From positions 1 through 53,990 of the forward strand of contig VCMS01000356.1 in NCBI GenBank assembly GCA_022539475.1: 53,990 nt of DNA, read 5' to 3'. The translations under genes and the position numbers were made by a program. This document shows positions 21,603-31,636 of this stretch, piece after piece (within the stretch, counting starts at the first letter, position 1; each line of letters starts with the position of its first letter). This stretch comes from Gracilaria domingensis. Lineage: Eukaryota > Rhodophyta > Florideophyceae > Gracilariales > Gracilariaceae. The notes beneath the pieces were generated by a model. That model worked only from the letters and a program-made list of their open reading frames with translations, was not told the DNA's origin and did no database searches.

Positions 21603-22185
21603 GGCGACGCAACGCGTGAGCGTCATTCAAGACTCCGAAAAATTGGTGATGGCTCCATTTGAGAAATGAGGAATGATGTACTTGCGGCGGATCGTGGGCG
21701 GGCGTTTGATTGGGGAATGGTGGTGCGCTTCTGTCGCGAAGGAGCGTTGGGCTGACGTTTGGAATCAGCATTATTCGAAGTTTCGTATCCGCGAAGGTAT
21801 ATCTTGCATCTACGTCCCGATCACCGCTCGTGTGGATCACCCGCGGACGTGTTAGGAGAGTTCGAGGCGCTTGCGCAGAGGTAATTTCAGCGCTCGTGTG
21901 GATCATCCGCAGACGTGGAAGGAGAGCGTTTTTTTTCAAACTTTTGAAAGCGCGTGCTCCACGTGGCGCACGTGGTTCACGTGTGCGCGGCGAGTATCTC
22001 GCGCGTTTGAACGTTCATCAACGGCGCGCCTATAAGCGCGCGCGATGCATCGACACGGCGCCCTCATTCCGCCTCCGTTTGCATCGTGCTCCTCGCCATC
22101 GCGCGCTTCCACTCGCGCATGTAAGCAGTGCCACAGTTGTCGTTAAACGCTCGTCGTCGTGCGTCATGAAGTCGACGTCTTCGTC

Positions 22186-23339
22186 ATGTGTCTGTTATCG
22201 TTTGCCGTCAGATTATTACGAGTTGCAGGTGAAGCATTCTTCTTCTTTGAGCTTAATCGCTTGTTTGGACGCCTTGTTACTGGCTCTACCGCCCATCGAA
22301 CACGCTCCATTCGTGTTGCAGAACGTGCCGTTTTGCAGCACGTTCGTGTGCCCATGCGCACCGTGCGCGTTTCGTTGCCGTCTAGTGTGCAGATCGATAC
22401 CATTGTGGCGGGCATGGCTGCCGTTGATTCGCGTGCACATGGTGACAAACCTCTTGTGCTTCTCCATGGACATAGCATGGCTGCTGCATCCTTCTTTCGT
22501 AACATTGACCATTTTCTAAATATGGGCTTCACATCCGTGTTTATCCCGGATTTGTCTGGATGGGCGTCTTCTTCACGCCCTTGTTTCAACGGCCAACATA
22601 TTATACACGCGTTGGACTTTTTTCTCAACCCGTTTCATCACTGGTCGGCAGAGCTTTGTATCGCCCGTTTCATGTTGCTTGGACATTCATTGGGCGCTTA
22701 TCTTGAGTACAAATATTCTCTTTTGTATCCTTTTCGAGTCACTGCTCTTGTACTTACTTCTCCTGCTGCCATTGCCAGACGCACTCCAGTCTCACTTGCG
22801 TTATGTTTGCTTTTTCTCCGCAACGATTTCTCACGCATGGTGGATTGATTGCACAGCTTTTATTCGCGTGTAAATATCCTGCGTCTCGAGCGTATAACTT
22901 TCCGGGTTTTCGTCACTTCACTCTTTGTTGTAACTCTACTCTCCATAACAGCGGTGATGCAGCCGCCGCCAAAATGCTACACATCACACGCGTGGGTTGG
23001 TTTTCGTACAAGTCGGAATGTGTCATACCGCTGTTAGAAAACGTACGCCGCTTACAATGTAACGCGCATATCATTGCTGGTGATCGTGATTGTCTGGTTC
23101 AGGTGTCTCATGTTCGCGCTCTGTATCGACAGTTACGTGCTGCTGGCAATGTCACGACGTTGGAGCTTATCCGAGCGGCTGGTCATTCACCGCATATTTG
23201 TGCGCCCGACCAGTTCGCAAAGGTCGTCATGAGAGGCTTCTCGCAGAGTGTATCGTATGAGTTTGGTTCTCATGACGCTTATCGTGTTTCTGTGCCTAAA
23301 AGTCGTGTGGTGTCGCCTGTTCGCCTTGCGGTATAGACC
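22186..23339 (+). pseudogene. ABHD5/CGI-58-like alpha/beta hydrolase, frameshifted
   Basis: The rightward frame from about 22186 shows AERAVLQHV, then PLVLLHGHSMAA (oxyanion HG), FIPDLSGWASSSRP and the nucleophile elbow LGHSLGAYL (Ser at 22687). The second half, in another frame from about 22803, has SGDAAAAKMLH, GWFSYK, AGDRDCL (acid Asp) and AGHSPH (catalytic His). A one-frame shift near 22790-22810 separates them. The layout matches the CGI-58/ABHD4/5 group of acyl hydrolases or acyltransferases acting on glycerolipids; CGI-58 itself lacks the Ser, whereas here it is present. The stop TAG (23337-23339) is the last codon before the inner edge of the right repeat arm. Start uncertain. Confidence 0.7.
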
Positions 23340-23776
23340 GTCTGTGTTCTGCAAAGTGGAATATAGTCTGTTCGCTTTGGAAACTAAGCTAGTTTTGGGG
23401 CTATTTGGGGCGCGCGAGGGGGGGGCAGAGGCTGGCACTCAAAAAATTAAGAAATTTTGGAATATTAAATTCCATTTCGCGCAGTTTAGTTCTTGGTTCC
23501 CCTAGTTTTTGTAGAGGTTCTACTTCGCCGCACCACCCCATTCACTCTTTTCCGCGACCCTCTCTCAAAACCGCACTCGTGCTAGTTTGCGTTTCCATTT
23601 TCTCCCATGTTGCAATGCCAATCGCCACTCATCCCACCTCAATCATCCCATGACTTCTTCCCAGTCCACACCACCCCCGCTATTTACCCAATTCTCGCCC
23701 ATCACGCGTTCATTTTGTAGAAGTCAGGTGGACAACTCTCCCCCTCCTCGTATACCCGCCTCGCCCCAAAACGGCT
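23340..23776. other. Terminal noncoding part of right arm
   Basis: Mirror of 9297-9764; no supported gene. Confidence 0.3.
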
Positions 23777-24706
23777 TCAAATCCCTCCCATCCTTCTCTC
23801 CTCCTGTCCCCTCAGAATCCCCTTCGCAGTCCGCGCTACCTCCGCCGCACTCCTAAACCCAGTAACTACCGGAGCTCCCACTCCCTCCCGCGGCACCTCC
23901 TCCACCACCTTCTTCATCTCCTTACGCCTCTTCTTCAGACGGCTCTTCCCATCCCCAACCCCACCACCCTTTGTCTTCGGTGTCACAGGAGACCCCTTCT
24001 GCACCGCCACCCTTCCCACACTTCCCTTCTCCGTCTTTCCCTCCACACCTCCTTTCACCCTCTCCCCTTCCACCAATCTTTGCCTCTTGCACAGCTCCTT
24101 CACCTCCTTCTCCAGCACGTCCAACCTCTCGTTCAGAACCCTATTCTCCTCCCGCAACTCTCCAACCTCCCTTCCCGCACACTCCACTATCCCATACACA
24201 TGATTTCTCATCTCCACTCCCAATACCGACAACGAATTCCGCAAGCTCGAAATCGCCTCAACCGAAACACCACTACCACCCCCACTCAGCACCACACCGC
24301 CCATTTCCGTTACAATCTCCACAATTCCATCGTCCAGTTGCTCCTTCATCACCAACCCCAACATCCCCACCCTCGCCTTCATCTCCCCCACAAACCGCAT
24401 CTCCCTGTCACCCTCTCCGCCCCCACTCTCTATCTGGTCTCCAACCTCTAACTGACTCAGATGCACCGCACCCCTTCTCTCCATTGCGACCCCCTCCACC
24501 TCCAATTCTACTCCCTTCTCCACCTCATCACCATCCCCTCTCCTCGCCTCACACTTCTTTCCTTCATCGGTCACTTCCTTCTTCTGCGACATCCGACCAG
24601 CAGCCATAATCACGTCCTCTTCCCGATTTGGTGACGGCGTCTGCGGTACCTCCTCCCCCTCCAACAGCGCCAACAGCTCCTCATCCTTCACGTATCCGTT
24701 CGACAT
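23777..24706 (-). CDS. Coiled-coil, Gly/Glu-rich protein (right copy)
   Basis: 309 residues from ATG at 24704-24706, same frame and length as the left copy at 8367-9296. Differences are mostly single substitutions (for example EEVPQT for EEVRQT, and SAAEVARTAKG for SPAEVARNAKG). The coiled coil and basic RLKKRRKEMKK tail are preserved. Lack of indels in both copies favours a functional or very recent duplication. The complementary strand's long Pro-rich frames are shadows. Confidence 0.5.
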   Translation of the reverse strand: MSNGYVKDEELLALLEGEEVPQTPSPNREEDVIMAAGRMSQKKEVTDEGKKCEARRGDGDEVEKGVELEVEGVAMERRGAVHLSQLEVGDQIESGGGEGDREMRFVGEMKARVGMLGLVMKEQLDDGIVEIVTEMGGVVLSGGGSGVSVEAISSLRNSLSVLGVEMRNHVYGIVECAGREVGELREENRVLNERLDVLEKEVKELCKRQRLVEGERVKGGVEGKTEKGSVGRVAVQKGSPVTPKTKGGGVGDGKSRLKKRRKEMKKVVEEVPREGVGAPVVTGFRSAAEVARTAKGILRGQEERRMGGI

Positions 24707-24942
24707 CTTCAGAAGAAGAAGTAGTAGTTGGATCGAAGTTTCCGCTGCGATACAGTGCAATCGAGCTAAACTGTGCTGTCCACCCTCACTGTCCAACCAC
24801 ACGGGCTATATCCAGCACCATGATTGTCCCTGTTTCCCTCATCCCATTTCCCGCCAAAACATCTACTGTACACCTTCGCACCTTCCACTATTTGAGCGCC
24901 ACCTCTCTGTCTCCTCTTTCGCGCTCACATAATCCCCACCCA

Positions 24943-25283
24943 CCTCGCCTCGACCGGCGATATTTTTCTCTTCCACCATAACCCCACTCGATGGTTATAG
25001 CAAAACAGGAAGATATTGCCAGTGGAGGCAAGCTAGGGGCTAGTGATTGTACTTAGAGTTGCTCACCCTCTGTCTCGACTGGGGGCATGTTCTTCTTCCG
25101 TCACATCCTTTGTGGGTTGTGACAAAAAAAGAATATGTCACCACTCGACACCGGATGGGTAACAATGGTAGCACGTAGAGTAGTTCATCCTCCCTCTCAG
25201 CGTCCACTGGGGATACATTGATCTTCTCTCACATCCTTGACCGGTTGTGATACAAGAGAAATACATCTCCAATGGAGACGGAG
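24943..25283. repeat. Array of three long imperfect hairpins (right arm)
   Basis: Mirror of the left array: units about 24943-25031, 25066-25153 and 25190-25283. The palindromic half-sites are retained, including paired changes in the central CATAACC/GGTTAT bases. No coding content. Confidence 0.7.
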
Positions 25284-25346
25284 AATATAGTCGTGATAAC
25301 ACGTAAAGGTAAAAATGTAATAAACAATAAATTTATGCTACTATCT

Positions 25347-25667
25347 CTAACCAACCTTTCGAAAACCAGCTATGACATGAGCTGGGTTACTCGAGCCAAA
25401 GATGGCAGATCCTGCAACTGAAATGTTTGCACCGGCCTTCACTACTCCTTTCACAGTACTCAGTCCAATACCCCCATCCACCTGTATCCCTATTCTTGGG
25501 TACAACTCCCTTGCATGTCGCACCTTATCAAGAACACCCTCCCTAAACGCCTGTCCTCCAAACCCTGGCTCCACCTTCATCAACAATAACTTGTCTACAA
25601 CTCCTTCCTTCATAAGTGCTTCTACGACCTTTATAGACGTATTCGGGCGCAACCCAACTCCATCCTT
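25347..25667 (-). pseudogene. Ribulose-phosphate 3-epimerase C-terminal fragment (right copy)
   Basis: Same half-barrel fragment as at 7406-7714, with VEPGFGGQ and VDGGIG intact. It ends IAGFRKVG, four residues later than the left copy, because CGA is kept where the left has TGA. The N-terminal half is absent here too, so truncation predates the arm duplication. Confidence 0.75.
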
Positions 25668-26065
25668 TTAATTATGGCAATCCGAGTGAGGCTATAAAAC
25701 CCGTTCACGTCATTTATGAAGCCAAAATGGCTCCTTTCATCCTGTATTCAAGCTCCCCGTAACTCGTACTTTACAACTACTTTACAACTCAGGTTCGAAA
25801 TCAGTTTCATTCATTGTACACTTTCTACTCTTCCACCTACATTTCATAAAACATCATCACACTTTGTGGCTTGTCGTCTCATACAAGCCCAATCATTCAT
25901 TCAGTACAATCACATATCATACATTTCGCTCACTTTCACAAAGTGAACCATGTTCCCGTTCTGCGCTTCCCAACCGTTTGTACTTAAGTATCACTCTTTA
26001 CCCCAGCAGTTCTCCGCCCCATCTTCAATTTTTATCGTCACACAAAAAACAATCGAACACTTGCA

Positions 26066-26998
26066 ATGAACTCCGAGTCCGACATGCCTCCGACTCCGCC
26101 TCCGAGTCCCAGATACTCTGACGTCCCTCAGGCCTCATCTCCCGCCCGAAGGACTGGGGCCGTTATTGTTGGAAGGGGGCGTATAGGTACCATGCTGGTG
26201 AACGAAGAAGATACGGTCATTTCCGCACACGAATTCTGCAGCATGGCTGCTACCTCTCATCTTTCTGATGTACCGATACTAGTTTGTGGAAGAACGAACA
26301 CCCTGGAGACCGTAATTCAGGCTTGCCCTTATTCGCTCAGAGAGAATCTCGTTTTCTTCCAGAATGGAGACATCATACCATTGCTTTCGAAGCTCGGTGT
26401 GGACAAATGTTCAAAAGTTGTCCTATACGTTGGTGTCCCCTCAAGAAACGCAGCTCCGCAGGATGGTGTCACTCCTCAAAGTCCGGATGGTCTCACTGTC
26501 GCAACAGGAAAGTGGGCCTCCAACGTTGCAGACAGGTTTAGGTCTATGGGTCTCACTTGCGGGGTTGTCGACGAAGACACATTTCTCGTAAGCTATTATG
26601 AGAAGCTCGTGTGGCTATCAGCGTTCAACATCGTCGGGGCCTCAAGAGGTTTCATTCCTATGGACGTAGTCGCTACGGAGTGCACTACGGTTGTGCTCAC
26701 AATAATGAAAGAGCTGTTGAAGATAGTTTCGCTTAAGACAGGTACTACTTTCAACCTGGAAGAGACCGTTGGGCGACTTCTTGCATATGGGAAAACTCTC
26801 GTTGGCTTCCCTACTTCTTTCTCCGACTTTCAGTTTAGGAACGCGTACTTCTACGACTTTTCCCGCCGAGAAGGAGACATCGTAGGCGGTGACCCCGCTC
26901 CTTTTCATACAAACTACGTCGACGTTGTTAAGAAAAAGTTATCCATCTCCCCGTTCCCCAGCTTTGAGGTTAGAACACATGACTTTTCGATGTTGTAA
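26066..26998 (+). CDS. Rossmann-fold reductase-like protein (right copy)
   Basis: 310 residues from ATG at 26066 (MNSESDMPP). Same GRGRIG nucleotide loop and YYEKLVWLSAFN segment as the left copy. The C-terminus continues to ...RTHDFSML because four Gs, not five, occur in the run that shifts the left copy, so this version probably shows the ancestral end. Ketopantoate-reductase-like placement is tentative. The upstream sequence differs by one A in an A-run from the left arm, which disqualifies the longer upstream start. Confidence 0.55.
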   Translation: MNSESDMPPTPPPSPRYSDVPQASSPARRTGAVIVGRGRIGTMLVNEEDTVISAHEFCSMAATSHLSDVPILVCGRTNTLETVIQACPYSLRENLVFFQNGDIIPLLSKLGVDKCSKVVLYVGVPSRNAAPQDGVTPQSPDGLTVATGKWASNVADRFRSMGLTCGVVDEDTFLVSYYEKLVWLSAFNIVGASRGFIPMDVVATECTTVVLTIMKELLKIVSLKTGTTFNLEETVGRLLAYGKTLVGFPTSFSDFQFRNAYFYDFSRREGDIVGGDPAPFHTNYVDVVKKKLSISPFPSFEVRTHDFSML

Positions 26999-27593
26999 AC
27001 CTATTAGAGATAGTTAAACATAAAAGTTACTTTATCGAAATGACCTGTTCTTATTACATTACTTATATTGTTCGTCCTTCTGTGGTTCAAATATGCCCCT
27101 TTGAATCCTACATCCCTTATCACTAATACCTCGCTAAGTTTTTGCTAGATGGAAAAGGGTAATTCCATATCATTAAAGTGCACGATACTAGTAAGGAAAC
27201 AAGTACAAAATTGTGATATTTCTGAAGAACTAAGCCTTAGCAATACTTAGGGCACGCGTACAAAGTAAGGTAAACCTTTTATGGGTTTCAACCCTTAATG
27301 GAGGTTATTTTACTGATCTTGATTTCTAAACTCATGTTGAAGATATTCATAGTTTTCTTTACCCACTTGAACCCGTACATATAATTTATGACTAAATCAT
27401 CCTTTCTTTACTGCAAATCGATGCAAAAGCTTCTCGTCGTAGTGACGTTTTAAAACAGTACTACAATACCCGTATATGGTCGTTCTTAGACTCTTTTTAT
27501 ACTACGAAACACCTTGTGAACATCAATCACATCCTTCTCATTCGTATACCCACACTCATCTGCGAGACGAACCCTTTCGAAAGCTTTCAAAAC
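26999..27593. other. AT-rich spacer, right arm
   Basis: Counterpart of 5477-6103, without a gene. More substitutions and short indels than the coding parts of the arm. Confidence 0.35.
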
Positions 27594-28466
27594 ATGTATA
27601 ACTCATAAGTTAGAGCCCAAGAAGTAACTCCTCAGCAGCTGGCTAACGAAATATTCGAAAATGGCTACGCCGTGATTAGTGATATTGAGGGTACTCTGAA
27701 AAGAGCTGGGGAGAACATTCCTGCCGAAACAGTCAAATGCATGAAGTACATCAACGCACGCGTTGGTTTCGGAATTGATACTGGGCGAGATATGGAGGAT
27801 GCCGAGAGTTTCATCGAGCACCTGGGTGGCTACACTTCTGGCATCTCTGGAAACCAAGGCGCACGGGTAAGATTATCCAATGGTACCGAAATTGATCAGG
27901 ACCTTGACAGGGAAGGCTACGAAAGATGTGCAGCCGAGCTTGAGAGACTTGCACTCTCCTTAAATGAATCGCACGGACTTCACGAAGAGCGTCAACAAGC
28001 AGTGGTGAGCACAAGAAAAGACAGTGGACTCCCTAACTTCACGTACAATGGACTATCGAAGTGGAAAACAGAAGTTAACTCCGGTATTTCAGAAGTGTTG
28101 ACATCCTTTCCGAACCTGGTTGCGTACCCTCAAGATGAAAACTGTGACAAAGGGGACATTCGTTTTATGAAAAATAGTGGGGCGCTAGCCTTGGTTGAAA
28201 ACGACCTCCAGTTCGACACACATTTAATCGTTGCTTTCGGGAATGCTTCCAATGATGGCCCTCTATATGAAATGGCAACCCTGGCAGTTCATGTGGAGGG
28301 AGAAGACCATCCAGCAGCGGTAACATATCTTGTTGATGGCGTGGAGGACGTGCATGAGACCATCAGAAGGGTGGCAGAACTGTACGGGTACAGAAAATGC
28401 AAGTGTCAAAGGTTTAGAAATGCTCTTGGAATTTGTTTCAAGTGCTACGATGCCTTTAATACTTAG
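27594..28466 (+). pseudogene. HAD type IIB phosphatase-like gene, right copy with nonsense codon 5
   Basis: Almost identical to 4604-5476. The original ATG (27594) is followed by MYNS and then TAA at 27606-27608, where the left copy has GAA. From there the frame is intact to 28466, including VISDIEGTL and GNASNDGPLYEM. The next in-frame ATG lies after motif I, so translation from it would lose the nucleophile Asp. It is therefore probably inactive unless a non-ATG start is used. Confidence 0.65.
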
Positions 28467-28518
28467 CTATGATATGAGATCTCAGTAATAAAAGTGTCGT
28501 GTATATCTCAATACCCTT

Positions 28519-28624
28519 TTATGAATCATGGTGGTTTTTATCGTGCTGCTTTTCCTGGTAGCCGTACAACAGAGCCACCAGCATAATTGTCGAATGTACA
28601 TCCTCCACGCTTTCGAACAGGTTG
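28519..28624 (-). pseudogene. Orphan 3' stub of the outer HAD-like gene
   Basis: The last 106 nt of the gene at 3691-4551 (coding LFESVEDVHSTIMLVALLYG and the Gln/His-rich end with its TAA) recur here in reverse, cut off at the outer edge of the right arm. The rest of the gene is absent. This marks the duplication breakpoint. Confidence 0.85.
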
Positions 28625-28626
28625 CT

Positions 28627-31393
28627 ATGGGTATATACCTACCGGTGCGATGCCCGGTTGGTTATTTCATGACCAGGAGAAAGCAGGTTCTGAAGACGAC
28701 AGTGTTCATCCCACCAACAGCTGTGAATCCATTTGAGGTCGTTATATACTTATCATACCTCGGCTACATAATGGGAGAGAACGACAACATCCGAATGATG
28801 AAGAAGAAACAACCGAAAAAGAAACGAAAAGTGAACCATGCACCATCTGTGTACATACCCACTTTTACGTCGTTCTCCAAAGACAACTGTGATCGACTGG
28901 GATTCGCTATCAGTGAGGTGGTATGGGCATGAAGTTGTTTTGCGGCTCATCTTGGATACACGAACGTTCAGCACATGGTGAAACCATACATTTACATGAA
29001 TATGCAGACGTTGAAGTATACAGCGCTAGAGACACGGAATTCTGGTTATGCGCCGCCGAGCCAGAGTACGCGATTCAATACACAGAATGTGCCACAGAGC
29101 AGTACTAGTGGATCGGTGGAGACCTTGAGTGATGAATGCGATACAAACCTCCGAATACTGGCTAAGGAATTTTTGACAGACCTCGAAACCATATGCACCC
29201 ACGATAGCCTCTATAGCTTACGGGCTGCTCACATGGGGAACTGGATAGAGTTTTCGGAGATACGGATAGATACCGTATCTGGTTCTGACTCGGGTGAGTT
29301 GCCTGCTCGATTTCAGAAGTTTTCGGAGTTGCTATGGAAACCGGTACAGGATATGTGTCATGCGGCAGGGTTCCATGTCGGCATTCACGCGAAACTTGAT
29401 ATTGAACTGACGAAAACCCCTAAAACTTCCGGTAATGCCGAACCTTCTTCGACCGAGTCTGCCTCACCCCCACCTCGTCGAGAGTATATGAACCTCGTGA
29501 GCTCCGATAGCGATGAATTTGAGAAGACGGTGAATATTGCGGAGCATGAATCTCGGGGTGCCGATTACAACATCCAAAAGACTGGCATTGAGCCGCCCAT
29601 GAAGGGGATATTAAGTCTCCTTCGAATGAATATGGACAAGGTGTGGAAGGGGATGAGAAAGTCACACTTTGTAGCGTACAACTGTGACATGAAGGACCTG
29701 AGGCACACACACGAAACGTTTGTGAATCAGAGTGAGATTTTATGGGGTGAGACACAGCTTGTCCTAACAGACCCTCCCTTTAACACTCAAAGGAAGAGGA
29801 ACAAACGAAATAGTGCTCACGATGTCTTCAGTAAGGACGACATGATCCGTACGGCTGACTTAATAAGTTCCGCGCTTCGGTCAGGTGGGCACTTCATTAT
29901 ATTCTGTGCCATGGCACAGTGTCATGTTTGGCACAGGATACTTTCGGAAACGGCGAGTACGAAAGATGAAGCTGGAAGCGAAGGTAAACCAGAACTCATG
30001 CCTTCGTTTAAAGTGGATGGGAATCCACTGGTGTTCATCCGGGATCGAAGTAGTGTTGGAGGGAACCACGGAAGTTTGGGATACAGCCCGTAACGGAGTA
30101 CGCCGTTCATGGGGTGAAGCGTGGATTGCGACCATCGGAAGAAGCCAGTCTTACTCCATTTGAGGAGAACAATTTCACTCCTTCTACTTTCCCGGCTAAC
30201 AGGAATGTAATTGACCGGGTGCCAAAACCGAGAGCGGGGGAGTGGTTGACATGGAAGGTACATGCGCCAGAAAGTTCAGTACCAGGTGGGCAGTACATAA
30301 GACCGGAGCAGAAGTCCAGGGAGTTGATGAAAGAGTTGATATGTCGCTTACAAAAGCGGGTGATCTTGTCATGGACATGTTCGCGGGAACTTTTTCTACG
30401 GGCATGGCGTGCCTATCGCTGACAAAGCATAGGAAGTTCTTGGGGTGCGAGAAGAATAGGCCATGTTTCAGCCATGCGAAGCACCATATAACGACTCTTA
30501 TGGCCGAAGTTATTCACGGGGGGAAGAATGATATCCTGGTTGAACAGGAGGTGGTGGATGCGGCTTCAACGACTTATGAACGGGTTCCACATCGGGACCG
30601 AGGTCGGCTTGAATGGGAGGCTCCATTTGGTTACCCCCAGTACCAAGTGATGCCTGCACATATTACTCAGTTCCTAGGAAAATACTGGAAGGACTGGGAC
30701 TTTGTCGACAAGTGTGGACGGCATACTGTAGATCTTTGGGAGGAGAAGTACCGAGGAGCTCTGAATCTAATGGATATGCGTATGCTGTTGACTGTTGAAG
30801 CCAATCGCTATCGCTTACATGTAGCATCTTCTAAGATTCGACATCCCCATGCTGGTATGGGGGTGTTCACGGAACATAAGATATCGGCTGTGGAAACTAT
30901 CTGTCATTTTTATGGAACTTTGATATACACGGATCTGACGAACCGGAAGAAAAGACACTTAACGTATGGAGGTGGCTGTCTCGGAGCAACTCCAGTGCGG
31001 TACAAGTTGTTTTCTATGATGGTCACTGTGACGACGGTGGTCACTGTGACTGGTACGGACTTCCTGTACCTGAGAAACAGACCAGGACAGGCTCAGGATA
31101 GAAAGGAGGGCGAAGTGTACATTGTCCCGGCGCCTTTTTGTATCGGGAGCTACATTAACGACGCCGGATATCATGCCGGGGATCCCGATTTATCGGAGCC
31201 CCGGTCAAACAGGACTCGAAGTGCCAATGTGCAGATGGTGGAAGCAAAGTCCGTGATACAGTTTAAGTCCGACCTTTCTAACTATGCTCCACTTTGTTGT
31301 AAAGCAGTAAGAGATATTGAGAGGGGCGAAGAGTTGTATTTCAACTACGGAGAGCAGTACGCCTGGGACTGGGCTCTGACATTGGAGCAATAG
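28627..31393 (+). pseudogene. DNA amino-methyltransferase fused to a SET domain, interrupted
   Basis: From ATG 28627 a basic N-terminus includes PKKKRKV (residues 63-69, a classical NLS). An in-frame TGA at 28930-28932 follows; the frame then continues through a Ser/Pro-rich part to motif IV LTDPPFNTQR (Asp codon at 29770) and HFIIFCAMAQ. The frame changes near 30058, continues with PVTEYAVHGVKRG and RPEQKSRELMKELI, and changes again near 30350. Then comes motif I, DLVMDMFAGTFSTGMACL. The order IV then I is that of beta-class N6-adenine/N4-cytosine methyltransferases. The C-terminal third is a SET domain: GMGVFTEHKIS, FYGTLIY, SYINDAGY, KAVRDIERGEELYFNYGEQY. One stop and two frameshifts suggest decay or sequence error. 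Predicted role is DNA methylation coupled to histone lysine methylation in the nucleus. Confidence 0.7.
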
Positions 31394-31636
31394 ATGAGTT
31401 CAGTACCGAATAGAAAGTAAATATGCTTGTGAATGTTGCAGCTGCCTGCAATACGCGTTGTTGTACACTGGAGCTCTTCATCTGTAACGGCGATATTTGC
31501 GACCCATTGGGCACCTCAAATTCCTAAAAAGCAGGAACTGCGGAGTCTCCCGGAATATCTGAACCATGCACACCCCCCCCCACCCCCTCCCCCCTCCCCA
31601 ACAATTTCGTTTCATTACCCCGTTTATCTCCACAAC

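Larger units (their letters stand above)
23340..28624. repeat. Right arm of the 5.3-kb inverted repeat
   Basis: Reverse complement of 4446-9764. Inner edge at 23340 (CGTCTGTG), directly after the TAG stop of the hydrolase gene. Outer edge at 28624, three bases before the ATG of the DNA-methyltransferase-SET gene. It carries only the last 106 nt of the outer HAD-like gene, whereas the left side has that whole gene, so the right arm is probably the derived copy. Differences from the left include a missing 30-nt segment near 23716, a nonsense codon in the HAD gene and small homopolymer changes. Confidence 0.92.

Noticed and set aside
28813..28833. PKKKRKV matching the SV40 nuclear localisation signal, suspected vector contamination
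   Set aside because: It lies in a Lys-rich host-like frame with no other vector sequence; a basic NLS can arise independently.
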